Source: an uncultured Clostridia bacterium
GTDB taxonomy: Bacteria; Bacillota; Clostridia; UBA1381
Assembly (NCBI GenBank): GCA_934454145.1
Contig: CAKSFT010000012.1
Span: 1-43,232, forward strand
Direction of reading: 5' to 3'
Length of the DNA stretch: 43,232 nt
In this document: positions 32,931 to 42,563 of the stretch, in pieces
How the letters are laid out: each line of letters begins with the position of its first letter
Numbering within the stretch: the stretch's first letter is position 1
Position numbers and translations under genes: made by a program
The notes under the pieces: generated by a model
Databases searched by the model: none
The model's input: the letters and a program-made list of their open reading frames with translations, nothing else
What the model was told of the DNA's origin: nothing

Positions 32931-33016
32931 TTTTAAGCCGCCCTTCTTTCACCGCTTCCCTGGGCACAAAAACGTTCCCCGGGGAGTACAAAAATTTCTT
33001 TTGTTTACACAGATGG

Positions 33017-33982
33017 TTATACCCACCACATGTCGCCCGCATTTTCAAATATCAGTGCCTCTTTCAGCAATGCAATTGCTTTTTCCAGCCCTTCTGTCGG
33101 CGACATAAGTGCGTCTTCATGTTCAATGCTTATCGCACCGTCATATCCTGTCATCTTCAATGCACTTATGATATCATTCCAGACTTCTTTGCCGTGTCCG
33201 TAGCCTATTGTACGGAAAATCCACGAGCGGTTTGTGATGTCTGCAAGCGAACGCGTATCAAGCACACCGTTTACCTTTGTTTCATATTCGTCAATCTTGG
33301 TGTCCTTTGCGTGGAAATGATGTATTGCGCCCTTGAGTTCCTTGATTGCATATACAGGGTCTATTCCCTGCCAGAAGAGATGGCTCGGGTCAAAGTTTGC
33401 ACCGATTATATCGCCCACTGCTTCTCTCAGCTTCAGCAAAGTCCTCGGATTGTATACAACAAAACCGGGGTGCATCTCAAATGCAATTTTTTTGATAGAA
33501 TGTGCTTTTGCAAATTCTGCCATGTTTTTCCAATAAGGGATAACCTTCTCTTCCCACTGCCATTTGAGGATTTCCCCAAAATCGGTCGGCCAAGCACAGG
33601 TCACCCAGTTTGGGTATTTTGAAGTTTCACAGTCACCCGGGCAGCCCGAAAAACCAATAACAGTGTCAACCCCGAGGGCTTCCGCCGCAAGAATGGCATT
33701 CTTAAACTGATTATGGAAGTTCTCCGCAACATCCTTTTGCGGGTGGAGCGGATTTCCGTGGCAGCTTATGCCCGAAATCTCCAAATCATACTTTTTCAAA
33801 AGGTCTTTATATTCCTTTATTTTCTCAGGCTTCCCTATCAGTTCTTCCGGCTTTAAGTGGGCGTCCCCCGGGAATCCGCCGGCACCGATTTCAATGCACT
33901 GTACTCCCAGTCCGTGAAGGTATTTTAACGCTTCCTCAAACGGCATATAGTTGATTACCGGATTCATAACTCCGAGTTTCAT
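33017..33982 (-). CDS. Sugar phosphate isomerase/epimerase (xylose-isomerase-like TIM barrel)
   Basis: A 321-residue TIM-barrel protein: KLGVMNPVINYMPFEEALKY, GVQCIEIGAGGFPGDAHLKP, KIAFEMHPGFVVYN (metal Glu), IGANFDPSHLFWQGIDP (metal Asp/His), HHFHAKDTKIDEYET and AISIEHEDALMSP (metal Glu). This is the AP-endonuclease-2/IolE-like family that epimerises or dehydrates sugars. ATG 33982 follows AAAGGAGG; the frame's earlier start has no ribosome binding site. It lies between two oxidoreductase genes. Confidence 0.9.
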   Translation of the reverse strand: MKLGVMNPVINYMPFEEALKYLHGLGVQCIEIGAGGFPGDAHLKPEELIGKPEKIKEYKDLLKKYDLEISGISCHGNPLHPQKDVAENFHNQFKNAILAAEALGVDTVIGFSGCPGDCETSKYPNWVTCAWPTDFGEILKWQWEEKVIPYWKNMAEFAKAHSIKKIAFEMHPGFVVYNPRTLLKLREAVGDIIGANFDPSHLFWQGIDPVYAIKELKGAIHHFHAKDTKIDEYETKVNGVLDTRSLADITNRSWIFRTIGYGHGKEVWNDIISALKMTGYDGAISIEHEDALMSPTEGLEKAIALLKEALIFENAGDMWWV

Positions 33983-34074
33983 AATGTTTTCCTCCTTTTT
34001 TGACAACAGTTTTATGTACATCGGAGTTGCCGCAAAATAAATTCACTTCACAGCAGCTCCGATATTATGTAAAA

Positions 34075-35154
34075 TTAAAATACAATCTCTTTTCCTGTCT
34101 TTGCGCTTTCGTATATTGCTTCCAATACTTTTGTCACCACAAACGCCTGCTCCGGCTTAACCAACGGTTCCTTGTCGTTTATGATTGCATCAATCCACTG
34201 TCTTGCTTCGCAATCCGCAGGTGTGTTTGAACTTCCCTCATAGAAAGCAACACCGCCCGACGCACAGTTGACTTTTTCGATAATCTGCTTGCCGTACTGC
34301 ACCTTGTTGATGCGCAATCCGTCATGACAATCTGCGCCCGCCTTTGTTCCGGCCAGCATGCACATTGCCTCTCTCGGCTCTGCAAGGTTGATTGCCCAGC
34401 TGCTCTTTACAACAATTGTTGCGCCGTCCTTCATTGTCACAAAGCCAAATGCAGAGTCTTCAGCAGTATATTTTTCAGGATCCCAATCGCCCCATGCGTT
34501 TCCTGTACGCGTCTGGTTGCTGAGCTTTTTGTATACAGAGCCCTTTACAGACTTTACATCATAGTTGCTCATGTGCCACAGAGTAAGGTCAAGCGCATGT
34601 GTGCCGATGTCTATCAACGGGCCGCCGCCTTGTGCTTCTTCATCAATGAATACGCCCCATGTCGGCACTGCTCTTCTTCTGATTGCTTCTGCTTCTGCAT
34701 AATAAATCTCGCCCAAATCCCCGTTTTCACATGCTTCATGCAGATACTGCTGTTCCGGTGAAAAACGGTTCTGATAGCCGATTGTAAGCTTTTTGCCTGT
34801 TCTCTTCTGCGCATCAAGCATCTGCTGTGCCTGTTCCACAGTCTTTGCCATAGGCTTTTCGCACATTACGTGACAGCCTGCCTCCATTGCAGCTACAGAT
34901 GCCGGTGCATGGACATTGTTTGGCGTGCAGACATGCACAACATCCAAATGCTCGTTTTTAAGCATTTCATTGTAGTCCTCATAAACCTTTGCGCCTTCAA
35001 CACCATAATCCTTTGCTGCTTTTTCCGCTCTCTCAACAATGATGTCGCAGAATGCAACCATTTCCACTTCATCAATGTGGCTCAAAGCCGGCATATGCTT
35101 TCCGTTTGCAATGCCTCCGCAGCCGATTATACCCAGTCTTAATTTTTTACTCAT
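34075..35154 (-). CDS. Gfo/Idh/MocA-family oxidoreductase
   Basis: A 359-residue enzyme, first gene of the minus-strand sugar operon. KKLRLGIIGCGGIANGKHMP binds NAD(P), HVMCEKPMAKTVEQAQQM carries the E-K-P motif, and GGGPLIDIGTHALDLTLWHM carries the active-site Asp-x-x-x-His. GGAGG is about 8 nt before the ATG. It is divergent from the AraC gene at 35281, its likely regulator. Confidence 0.92.
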   Translation of the reverse strand: MSKKLRLGIIGCGGIANGKHMPALSHIDEVEMVAFCDIIVERAEKAAKDYGVEGAKVYEDYNEMLKNEHLDVVHVCTPNNVHAPASVAAMEAGCHVMCEKPMAKTVEQAQQMLDAQKRTGKKLTIGYQNRFSPEQQYLHEACENGDLGEIYYAEAEAIRRRAVPTWGVFIDEEAQGGGPLIDIGTHALDLTLWHMSNYDVKSVKGSVYKKLSNQTRTGNAWGDWDPEKYTAEDSAFGFVTMKDGATIVVKSSWAINLAEPREAMCMLAGTKAGADCHDGLRINKVQYGKQIIEKVNCASGGVAFYEGSSNTPADCEARQWIDAIINDKEPLVKPEQAFVVTKVLEAIYESAKTGKEIVF

Positions 35155-35280
35155 TTTTCATTCCTCCATTTTTATTTTAATAAAAATAAACAAATTTACA
35201 TTTAAAGTGTAGCATAACATAAAAAAATATGATATAATAAATGTATCTAAAAATATCAATTTTTTGTCATGGTGATTGTT

Positions 35281-36168
35281 ATGAATTATGATTATGAAGA
35301 AAAAACCCCGATATCGTCGCACGGCACACAAGAGCCGTATATATGCCACATGCAGGTTTCACGCCCGCGTGATATATGTACTCCTCCCCATTCACACGAA
35401 TATATCGAGGTTTTATACTGTACGGGCGGAAATTTTGACATCTGGCTAAACGGCAAATATTTCGATTTTTCAAAAGGCGACCTTGTGGTGATAAACTCGC
35501 ACGAAATACACACAATAAAGGCGCTGACCGACGGGCATTATATTGTTTTACGTTTTCTCCCGGACATCATATATTCTGTCGGCAGTTCGGCATTTGAGGC
35601 AAAGTACATCTCACCGTTTTTGATAAACAATTCCAAGCACCAGCGCGTATTCCGCCAAGACGAGATTGCGCAGACCGACATCTACCGGCACATGGTTGAC
35701 ATACTGGAGGAATATGTAAAAAAACCATATGGTTATGAGCTCGCAATCCGTACATATATTAATAGTATATTTCTCTGGATTCTGCGCTATTGGAACAGCA
35801 AAAACATTGACTTGGAGCTTGACACAAGCATAAGTAATGACCTGGTGATAAAGGTACAGCGCACAATGGATTATATTTCCACACATTTCCGCGATGAAAT
35901 CACAGCCTCCAACGCCGCGGCAATGTGCAATGTCAGCTACAGCTATTTTTCCAGGATATTCAAAAAAATAACAAAGCACAGTTTCAGCGAATACCTCAAT
36001 TATGTGCGTATTTCCGAGTCGGAAAAGCTCCTTGCCTCCACCGACCTCAGTATGACCGAAATAGCAATGCAAAGCGGATTCTCAACTTCCAGCTATTTCA
36101 TACAGCAGTTTAAACTTCACAAGCATATATCCCCAAAGCAGTTTCGGAAAAACCTGCTTGCAAAATAA
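35281..36168 (+). CDS. AraC-family transcriptional regulator
   Basis: A 295-residue regulator (start taken at ATG 35281; ATG 35269 is in frame and also possible, neither has a good ribosome binding site). An N-terminal cupin (PPHSHEYIEVLYCTGG, DLVVINSHEIHTI) senses a ligand. The C-terminal helix-turn-helix pair includes NAAAMCNVSYSYFSRIFKK and EIAMQSGFSTSSYFIQQFK. A TGATATAAT extended -10 lies at 35230-35237. It is divergent from the Gfo/epimerase/ThuA operon. Confidence 0.88.
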   Translation: MNYDYEEKTPISSHGTQEPYICHMQVSRPRDICTPPHSHEYIEVLYCTGGNFDIWLNGKYFDFSKGDLVVINSHEIHTIKALTDGHYIVLRFLPDIIYSVGSSAFEAKYISPFLINNSKHQRVFRQDEIAQTDIYRHMVDILEEYVKKPYGYELAIRTYINSIFLWILRYWNSKNIDLELDTSISNDLVIKVQRTMDYISTHFRDEITASNAAAMCNVSYSYFSRIFKKITKHSFSEYLNYVRISESEKLLASTDLSMTEIAMQSGFSTSSYFIQQFKLHKHISPKQFRKNLLAK

Positions 36169-36219
36169 AAATATGCTCAAATAAATTTTCCCAAACTGCC
36201 CAAAATTGCTTAAAATCTA

Positions 36220-36248
36220 TTGACAAAAAAAAGATTCTCGTATATAAT
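36220..36248 (+). promoter_or_regulatory. Consensus promoter of the SLH protein gene
   Basis: TTGACA at 36220-36225 and TATAAT at 36243-36248 with a 17-bp spacer: a perfect match to the sigma-A consensus, consistent with abundant expression of a surface protein. The leader is about 100 nt. Confidence 0.9.
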
Positions 36249-36354
36249 GTTAATGTATATTTATAAGGTTACTCTGTTATAAGTTTTACAATACGTTTTG
36301 ATAAACAGTTTGGATGGCTTGGCAGGGAACATTAAAAGGAGAGGAGTAATTTTT

Positions 36355-38376
36355 ATGAAAAAAACATTATCAGCGTTGCTGGCAGGTGCTATGTTCGCCG
36401 GGACGGTTCCTATGGTTTCCGCTGCCACAACATTGAAAGACTTCATGGCTGCAAACAGCATTCCGTCACAATACAACATTGACGTCAATGCAGACATTGA
36501 AGTAAAACAAACCACAGACACTTCTTATGTTGACGGTCCGCTGACTCTCAGTGTAAGTTCTGCGGATGCCGCTTCATTTGACTATAAGGCTACACTTTTT
36601 ATGGACAAAGTCAGAGAAGCATTCACAAATTACACAACAAAAGCTGAGGCGCAAATCAATGCAAACGGCGGTTCCGACGCTGCTGCGTTGCTCACAGAGC
36701 TTGACAATGCACCTGTCACGGGCGAATTTGTAATCGCAATCACAAATTCATCAGGCTTGATTCTTCCCGACGAAATAAAGGAAGCAGATGTCCTGAAGGG
36801 TTTCAACGATGCCACAAAGCACATATTTAAAGAAGTGTCAAGAACTTACACTGCAAACACCATGACAATAACAGTCAAGGTTGACGGAACAAGCGGTCAG
36901 GGTTATATCACAAAAAAAGACCTCGGCGACAATCTTGATTCATATCTTGCAGACCTTGAGCTTGCATGCAGCGGTGTCACCGTCAGCGGTTTCGGTACAT
37001 ACAACATAACCGGTGCGATAACCGGTTACACAAACATCGGTGACGACCCGGCAACCGCGGCAGACGAAAGTTTTGCAAAAATCACATATAAGGCTGTTCA
37101 GCTCCCGGAAACACCGGTTGTTGACGAAGGCAGGCTGAGCGCAACTGTCACAGTAAAAGACAGCAACGACAACAGCGGCAACGGCGGACGTGTGCCAAGC
37201 ACACCGAGCACCTCAACTTCGTTTACAATCAGCGTGGAAGTGGACGGCACTGTTATAGAAAAAAAGACAGTAAGCGTTGCTACAGTCTTTAACCCATACG
37301 ATTTGGAAACTCCGACAAAGGAAAACCACCTGTTCGGCGGCTGGGTTGACAAGGCAACAGGCGAGCTTATCGGTACAAACCAAACCTTCAGCAAGACAAC
37401 CACAATTGTCCCGAGCTGGATTCCTACCGGGGATATAAAGATTGATTTCAAAGTAAACGGCAATGACACCCAGGTAAACACACGCAAGGACAACAGCATC
37501 AATGTTACCGACAAGGACATCACTGCCGGCGAAGACGGAACAACAATCAATGTCAGCAACATCACTGTTGTACTCCCGAAGGGCATGAAGTTTGACGGCT
37601 GGTTTACTGATGCGGATTGCACAATCCCGGCAGACCCGACAATGACCGTCACAGCAGACACCGTTCTTTATGCAAAGACATCAAAGATGGACGGTTCGGA
37701 AATAATGGACAAAGAAAACCATTATGCATACATCATCGGATATCCTGACGGCACAGTAAAACCGCTCAAGAACATTTCAAGAGAAGAAGTTGCAACAATA
37801 TTCTTCAGATTGCTGAAAGAAGACATCAGAAATGACTTGCTTAAGACAACAAACAACTTTACTGATGTTGATATCAACAGATGGTCAAACAACGCAATAT
37901 CAACAATGGAAGGTTATGGACTCATAACAGGCTATAATGACAACACATTCAGACCGACAAATGCTATAACAAGAGCTGAATTTGTCGCAATGGCTGCAAG
38001 ATTCTACGAAGTAACCGACAATGCAACAGCCAACTTCAGCGATACAACAGGTCACTGGGCTGAAAAATACATTGCAAGCGCAACCGAAAAGGGCTGGGTA
38101 AACGGCTACAGCGACAACACATTCAGACCCGACCAATACATCACAAGAGCAGAGGCAATGACAATCATCAACAACATGCTTGACCGCCAGGTAACAAAAG
38201 AAGGTCTGCATGAAAACGCAACCCAGTGGAGCGACAACACAGAAGATGCTTGGTATTATTATGAAGTTCTTGAAGCGACAAACTCGCACAAATGTGCAGA
38301 AAGAGAAAACGCTTCTCAGAACGAAGTTTGGACTGAATGTATAGAAAACTATGACTGGTCAAAATTAGAGAAATAA
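36355..38376 (+). CDS. S-layer homology (SLH) domain surface protein
   Basis: A 673-residue secreted protein. Signal peptide KKTLSALLAGAMFAGTVPMV with cleavage after SAA or VSA. Residues about 25-290 are a Thr/Asn-rich extracellular region of unknown fold. Two InlB-B/Flg_new-type repeats follow (one around LFGGWVDKATGELI, one around MKFDGWFTDADC). Three SLH domains lie in about 460-640: YAYIIGYPDGTVKP, GLITGYNDNTFRPTNAITRA and GWVNGYSDNTFRPDQYITRA. SLH domains bind pyruvylated cell-wall polysaccharide. GGAGAGGAG precedes ATG 36355. Monocistronic, with its own promoter and terminators. Confidence 0.95.
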   Translation: MKKTLSALLAGAMFAGTVPMVSAATTLKDFMAANSIPSQYNIDVNADIEVKQTTDTSYVDGPLTLSVSSADAASFDYKATLFMDKVREAFTNYTTKAEAQINANGGSDAAALLTELDNAPVTGEFVIAITNSSGLILPDEIKEADVLKGFNDATKHIFKEVSRTYTANTMTITVKVDGTSGQGYITKKDLGDNLDSYLADLELACSGVTVSGFGTYNITGAITGYTNIGDDPATAADESFAKITYKAVQLPETPVVDEGRLSATVTVKDSNDNSGNGGRVPSTPSTSTSFTISVEVDGTVIEKKTVSVATVFNPYDLETPTKENHLFGGWVDKATGELIGTNQTFSKTTTIVPSWIPTGDIKIDFKVNGNDTQVNTRKDNSINVTDKDITAGEDGTTINVSNITVVLPKGMKFDGWFTDADCTIPADPTMTVTADTVLYAKTSKMDGSEIMDKENHYAYIIGYPDGTVKPLKNISREEVATIFFRLLKEDIRNDLLKTTNNFTDVDINRWSNNAISTMEGYGLITGYNDNTFRPTNAITRAEFVAMAARFYEVTDNATANFSDTTGHWAEKYIASATEKGWVNGYSDNTFRPDQYITRAEAMTIINNMLDRQVTKEGLHENATQWSDNTEDAWYYYEVLEATNSHKCAERENASQNEVWTECIENYDWSKLEK

Positions 38377-38387
38377 TATATCTGTTT

Positions 38388-38461
38388 GAAAAGGACTTCA
38401 TTTGAAGTCCTTTTCAATACAAAAAAAAGAACGCTCTTATGATAGCGTTCTTTTTTGTATT
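38388..38461. terminator. Two tandem terminator hairpins
   Basis: The first stem is GAAAAGGACTTC (38388-38399) with GAAGTCCTTTTC (38404-38415). The second is AAAGAACGCT/AGCGTTCTTT (about 38426-38453), extended by A and T runs to 38417-38461. They end the SLH gene and the converging DMT transporter gene. Confidence 0.88.
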
Positions 38462-39373
38462 TTACTTATTTTCCGGCAATAATGAGCTTTTTGCAGCGCC
38501 ATATAAAATCAATGCACCGCCCAAAACAATCGCCACTGTCAGTTTGCCGTCCAGAGCGGGGATAAATACAGTCAGGATTGCCGCAAAAATTGTTGCAAAA
38601 ACCGGCTCCAATCCGCACAGGATTGCCGTCTTTGACGCCTCCACCTTTGCCGTACCCTTTGCAAGCAGCAAAGACGCAATCCCACCCGAAAATATTCCGC
38701 AATATATCAGCCCAATCACTGCCGGCACATTTGTGAAGTCCATCTTATATTCACCAAAGATGCCCACAAACGCCCACACAATCAGCATTGTCACCGCCGC
38801 TGCCGCCAGATGAATAATATTGACCGATTTTTCATCATATTTTGAAGAAAGAAAATTGAAATATACCATATACACCGCAGTGAGAATTGCACATATCAGC
38901 GACAGCAAGTCACCATAACCAAGCTTTAGCTGAAAACTCAGCGGATTCAATGTCACAATCCCGGAAATAAACAAAAACCCCGCCGTTATTGACACAAGAC
39001 CGATAACCATATTTTTTGACGGTTTTTTTCCGAAAAGAAAAAACATTATAATCGGTACATATATGACATTGGTTGTGATGATAAAGCTTGAGTTTGCCGG
39101 ATTTGTGTTTGCCAGCCCCACAGTCTGAAAATATGTGTGCGTCGCAACAAGCACCCCCAGCAAAATGCTGTGCACCACCATACGCGTGTTTTGGAACCGG
39201 ATATTCTTAAAATCCATCAATACCAAAATCAATGCGCTCAAAAAGAATTTTATCAACAACAATGTCGTGGCATCAAATGTTTCCCCGACAAACTTAAGCA
39301 TAGAGAACTGCAACCCCCACAGCATTGCACAGCCAACAAGCATACATTCATACTTATATGATTTAATCTTCAT
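38462..39373 (-). CDS. DMT-superfamily (EamA-type) permease
   Basis: A 303-residue membrane protein with about ten hydrophobic segments and two EamA repeats. Signatures include LVGCAMLWGLQFSMLKFVGE, LANTNPANSSFIITTNVIYV in repeat 1 and ILCGLEPVFATIFAA in repeat 2. It probably exports or imports a small metabolite. Start ATG 39373 overlaps the stop of the GH28-like gene (ATGA); ATG 39388 is an alternative. Its place in the glycan operon suggests a substrate linked to that pathway (inference). Confidence 0.85.
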   Translation of the reverse strand: MKIKSYKYECMLVGCAMLWGLQFSMLKFVGETFDATTLLLIKFFLSALILVLMDFKNIRFQNTRMVVHSILLGVLVATHTYFQTVGLANTNPANSSFIITTNVIYVPIIMFFLFGKKPSKNMVIGLVSITAGFLFISGIVTLNPLSFQLKLGYGDLLSLICAILTAVYMVYFNFLSSKYDEKSVNIIHLAAAAVTMLIVWAFVGIFGEYKMDFTNVPAVIGLIYCGIFSGGIASLLLAKGTAKVEASKTAILCGLEPVFATIFAAILTVFIPALDGKLTVAIVLGGALILYGAAKSSLLPENK

Positions 39374-40722
39374 TTTACGTTCACACATTTCACCTTCCCG
39401 AAGCCTGTCCCTCCCTCCGGCAAGGTGTTTGGATAATCCGGATTGATTTTTTGATGCGTTTCCTTAACCAGGCTCGCAGCGTCAGTCACTTTTTTACCGC
39501 CAAAAGTTACATTTTCAATGTTTATATTATCCACTGCACAGCACATGTCAGGTTCAAAAAAATCACCCCAGTTTGCCTTATCATCAGTATATTTGAATGT
39601 CGCGGAAATCGGCCCGACATTTATGAATTTTATATTTTTTGCATCAAGTTCTTCAAGTGAATGTTCTATCTTTATATTTTTAAGATTAAGATTTGCACAA
39701 TCCGCCAAAATATCAAATATGCCATAAATCGGAATATCATTAAACCCGGCTTCCCGTATCTTTGGGATTGTGATGTTCTCAAAATAAACATCATCCATTC
39801 TTCCCACAGTTTCCGCCGAGTCAAAGCGTTTTCCCCACGCGACATTCATATAGTGCGGCTGATAATACATCTTATATGTATAGATTCCCGTCACGTTTTC
39901 AAAAACGCACCGTCTTATATCGCAATCCTTCTTTTTGCCGTTCGGATAAACTTTCCTGCCCGTCAAAAGCCTTATTTCATTGTTGTCGCCCGCAACATTT
40001 TCAACCAATATGTCCTCGACATCTCCGTTTGTCACTCCCGAAGAATACCAATCCCATGCAAGCAAAGCAATCATATCGTCACCCAAACCGACGCCGTCCA
40101 AATTGCTTATAATCCCAAACCTTGCCGGCCCGTCAATGTGAATCCCATCTTTGTCAAATCTGTCAAATTTTATATTATCCACATAAAAATTTGTGCAATT
40201 GCTTATCATGACTGCATATGATGTCCCGAGTGAAAAAGTGATATTTTTCACATTTACATACCTCACATTTGAAAAGCCAATCATTGCAAATCCACCCACG
40301 ATCGTACGCATTTTGTCCATGCGCATTGCTCTGTTGCCGGGCGCCGCCCAGACGCCGCCTTCCACCGTGATATATTCATCGGGGTCAACTTGCTCTGTGT
40401 ACGCATGTCCTCCCGGCAGCATGTTCCTGTTTCTCAGCATGCATACATTTGTGTTTTCCTTCATTCTGATTATCTGTCCCTCAGCAACTTTGAGATTTGT
40501 ATGCGAATCCATAAACACTGTCCCGTCAAGCAAAATTTCGTGTCCCAAGTCAGGGATATACACATTCTTTTTTTCGTCAAGCGCCGTCTGGATTGCCTTC
40601 GTCCAGACGTTTTCCCTGACAAGACCCTCATATTCCCTTATATCCACAAAATCAATACTGTCCGTATCAATTATTTTTACTGTCCCTTTTATTCTTTCCT
40701 TAATCTGCTCCTTCATATTCAT
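39370..40722 (-). CDS. GH28-like right-handed beta-helix protein
   Basis: A 450-residue protein without signal peptide. Many short strands of the form N-V-x-x-V-x-V-x-N-I-T form a parallel beta-helix. FDKDGIHIDGPARFGIISNL followed by GVGLGDDMIALL resembles the polygalacturonase core (the D and D-D of GH28), so it may cleave or bind an acidic glycan. It is cytoplasmic by sequence. ATG 40722 or 40716 are both possible, after AAAGGGCAG. It lies 16 bp after the lectin-fold gene. Confidence 0.7.
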   Translation of the reverse strand: MNMKEQIKERIKGTVKIIDTDSIDFVDIREYEGLVRENVWTKAIQTALDEKKNVYIPDLGHEILLDGTVFMDSHTNLKVAEGQIIRMKENTNVCMLRNRNMLPGGHAYTEQVDPDEYITVEGGVWAAPGNRAMRMDKMRTIVGGFAMIGFSNVRYVNVKNITFSLGTSYAVMISNCTNFYVDNIKFDRFDKDGIHIDGPARFGIISNLDGVGLGDDMIALLAWDWYSSGVTNGDVEDILVENVAGDNNEIRLLTGRKVYPNGKKKDCDIRRCVFENVTGIYTYKMYYQPHYMNVAWGKRFDSAETVGRMDDVYFENITIPKIREAGFNDIPIYGIFDILADCANLNLKNIKIEHSLEELDAKNIKFINVGPISATFKYTDDKANWGDFFEPDMCCAVDNINIENVTFGGKKVTDAASLVKETHQKINPDYPNTLPEGGTGFGKVKCVNVK

Positions 40723-40738
40723 CTGCCCTTTCTTTTCA

Positions 40739-41365
40739 TCAAAACTCTGCCGTATATGTTTTGGGGTCATCTTCCCAGGTAATTCTTTTTATGGATAAAT
40801 TCTTAAATTTCAGCTTGCTGCAATAAGCCTCAAAACCGATTTTCCCATATTTCTGCGAATCAATCGGGTTCGGGTCGGTAATCTCCAGCACAAGTTTCCC
40901 GTCAACCACCACAAAAATATGTCCCTCTATGTCACCCACTGCCATATGATATACCCTGCCGGGTTCAAACTCAAAAAGCTGTGTGCCGACATTTAATTTA
41001 TATTCCGGCGATTTTTCAAACCCAACCTTTCCGTCCCACCAGCCTTGTAAGCCTGCCACATACGCTACATCGCGTGTATTATTGCTGTTGTTCCAGCTGC
41101 CATGCCACATAACATTTATGTCATGGGTGCACGGCAAAATTGTCTGTGCGTCAAACTCCATCATAATCGGTCCAAACCAATCAGCCTTTGAAATAACCAT
41201 TGCCGCAAAATTTTCTCTGTTTTCCCCAACAAGCCAGCCGTCTTCCACATGCCATTTCCCTGATTTTATTTCAAAATCCCTTGCCAAAGACTCATCGCTG
41301 AACGGAACATTATACAGCACCTCCAGCTTTTCCGTGAATATTTTTTTCTTCATCAATTGTATCAT
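40739..41365 (-). CDS. Concanavalin-like beta-sandwich protein (DUF1961/DUF1080-like)
   Basis: A 208-residue protein. The pattern SGKWHVEDGWLVGENRENFA, IMMEFDAQTILP, VGTQLFEFEPGRVYHMAVGD, VVVDGKLVLEITDPNP and KYGKIGFEAYCSKLKFKNL is that of lectin/glucanase-type sandwich proteins (3-keto-disaccharide hydrolase/DUF1961 group). It may be a glycan hydrolase or lyase. No signal peptide. ATG 41365 follows AAAGGGGGTG. First gene of the operon controlled from 41401-41429. Confidence 0.65.
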   Translation of the reverse strand: MIQLMKKKIFTEKLEVLYNVPFSDESLARDFEIKSGKWHVEDGWLVGENRENFAAMVISKADWFGPIMMEFDAQTILPCTHDINVMWHGSWNNSNNTRDVAYVAGLQGWWDGKVGFEKSPEYKLNVGTQLFEFEPGRVYHMAVGDIEGHIFVVVDGKLVLEITDPNPIDSQKYGKIGFEAYCSKLKFKNLSIKRITWEDDPKTYTAEF

Positions 41366-41388
41366 TTTTACACCCCCTTTCAACTCAT

Positions 41389-41429
41389 CTGTACAAGTTG
41401 ATTATACACGTACAATCTTATTTTGTCAA
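41389..41429 (-). promoter_or_regulatory. Promoter and probable GntR-type operator of the glycan operon
   Basis: On the minus strand TTGACA (41429-41424) and TATAAT (41406-41401) are 17 bp apart. Two related sites, ATTGTACG inside the spacer (41416-41409) and CTTGTACAG just after the -10 (41397-41389), are spaced about 19 bp and resemble AraR-type half-sites (TTGTAC). Binding there would block RNA polymerase. Confidence 0.65.
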
Positions 41430-41507
41430 GTAAAAATCTTGCATTATTCAAAAAAATAATATATAATATGATTATCATAATAATTTGCAACCCACGGAGG
41501 ATATGGT

Positions 41508-42530
41508 ATGATAAACAGAAACAGCGGCGTACCGATGTATGCACAGCTTGCTGACATAATAAGAACACAAATTGCAGACGGCACCATACAGCCCGGTGAC
41601 AAACTGATGAGTGAAAGTGAAATGACACACGAATACGGCGTAGCGCGCCTGACAGTGCGCGAGGCGCTTTCTGTCCTTGTCAGCGAAGGTCTGCTTGAAA
41701 AAAAGCACGGCAAGGGCACCTTCTGCAAAAGCACGTCAAAAGGCGCCTCTATAGATGTACTGTTGGACATGACGGACTATTATTTTATCCCATATTATGT
41801 ACATTCCATCAGTAAAGTCCTTAACAAAAGCGGCGCTGAATTTATTGTCGGGGACACAAAAAATTCTTGGGAAGAAATAGAAAAGCTTTTGGTTAAAATT
41901 GCCCAAAAAGGCTCTGACGGAGTCATTGTGCAGTCAAGCCCCGAAAAACATTTTAACAAAAAACGGATTGAACAGGCTTTCTTGCAGCTTTCAGAAAAGA
42001 ATATACCCATCATACAGATTGACACAGATTACCAAATTATCGGTCAATCCTATGTCATCATGGATGAAGAAAAAATCGGCACGCTTGCCGCACAGCATTT
42101 TCTTGAAAACGGGCACAAAAAAACTGCCGTTATCCGCCTGGATAACAACAGAGTTTCTGACATGCGCATGAAAAATTTCAGGAAAATGTTTGACGCTGTA
42201 TATGAAATTGAATATAATTCCGATTTAACAAAAAACATACGGCATGCGCACGAAAACGGCGTCACAGGAATCTTTTGTTTCAGCGATTATGTTGCAAAAG
42301 CATGCATTGACTCAATGAATTCCATCGGCTTTAGTGTCCCCGACGATTTTTCTTTAATCAGTGTTGATGACACTTTGATTGCGAAGCTCTACAACCTCAC
42401 AAGTGTGACGCACGCAAAGGAACGAATCGGAGAATTTGCCGCAAGAGCTATCACAGAACATCGCATGCCTGCGGAAAAAATTTTTGTTCCACGCCTTGCG
42501 GTGCGCGGTTCCGTGAAAAACCTGAAATGA
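41508..42530 (+). CDS. GntR-type regulator with LacI-like sugar-binding domain (AraR-like)
   Basis: A 340-residue protein. Residues 1-72 are a GntR winged helix (VPMYAQLADIIRTQIADG, TVREALSVLVSEGLLEKKHG). Residues about 85-340 are a periplasmic-binding-protein-like domain (GVIVQSSP, IPIIQIDTDYQ, AAQHFLENGHKKTAVI, GFSVPDDFSLISVDDT). This domain order is that of AraR, a repressor released by a sugar. It is divergent from the glycan operon at 41365-38462 and should act on the site at 41389-41429. CGGAGGA precedes the ATG. Confidence 0.92.
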   Translation: MINRNSGVPMYAQLADIIRTQIADGTIQPGDKLMSESEMTHEYGVARLTVREALSVLVSEGLLEKKHGKGTFCKSTSKGASIDVLLDMTDYYFIPYYVHSISKVLNKSGAEFIVGDTKNSWEEIEKLLVKIAQKGSDGVIVQSSPEKHFNKKRIEQAFLQLSEKNIPIIQIDTDYQIIGQSYVIMDEEKIGTLAAQHFLENGHKKTAVIRLDNNRVSDMRMKNFRKMFDAVYEIEYNSDLTKNIRHAHENGVTGIFCFSDYVAKACIDSMNSIGFSVPDDFSLISVDDTLIAKLYNLTSVTHAKERIGEFAARAITEHRMPAEKIFVPRLAVRGSVKNLK

Positions 42531-42563
42531 AAATATCCACTCGTATAGCGAGTGGATATTTTT
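42530..42563. terminator. Bidirectional intrinsic terminator
   Basis: AAATATCCACTCG (42531-42543) pairs with CGAGTGGATATTT (42549-42561) around TATAG, between converging genes, with flanking A and T runs. Confidence 0.9.
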
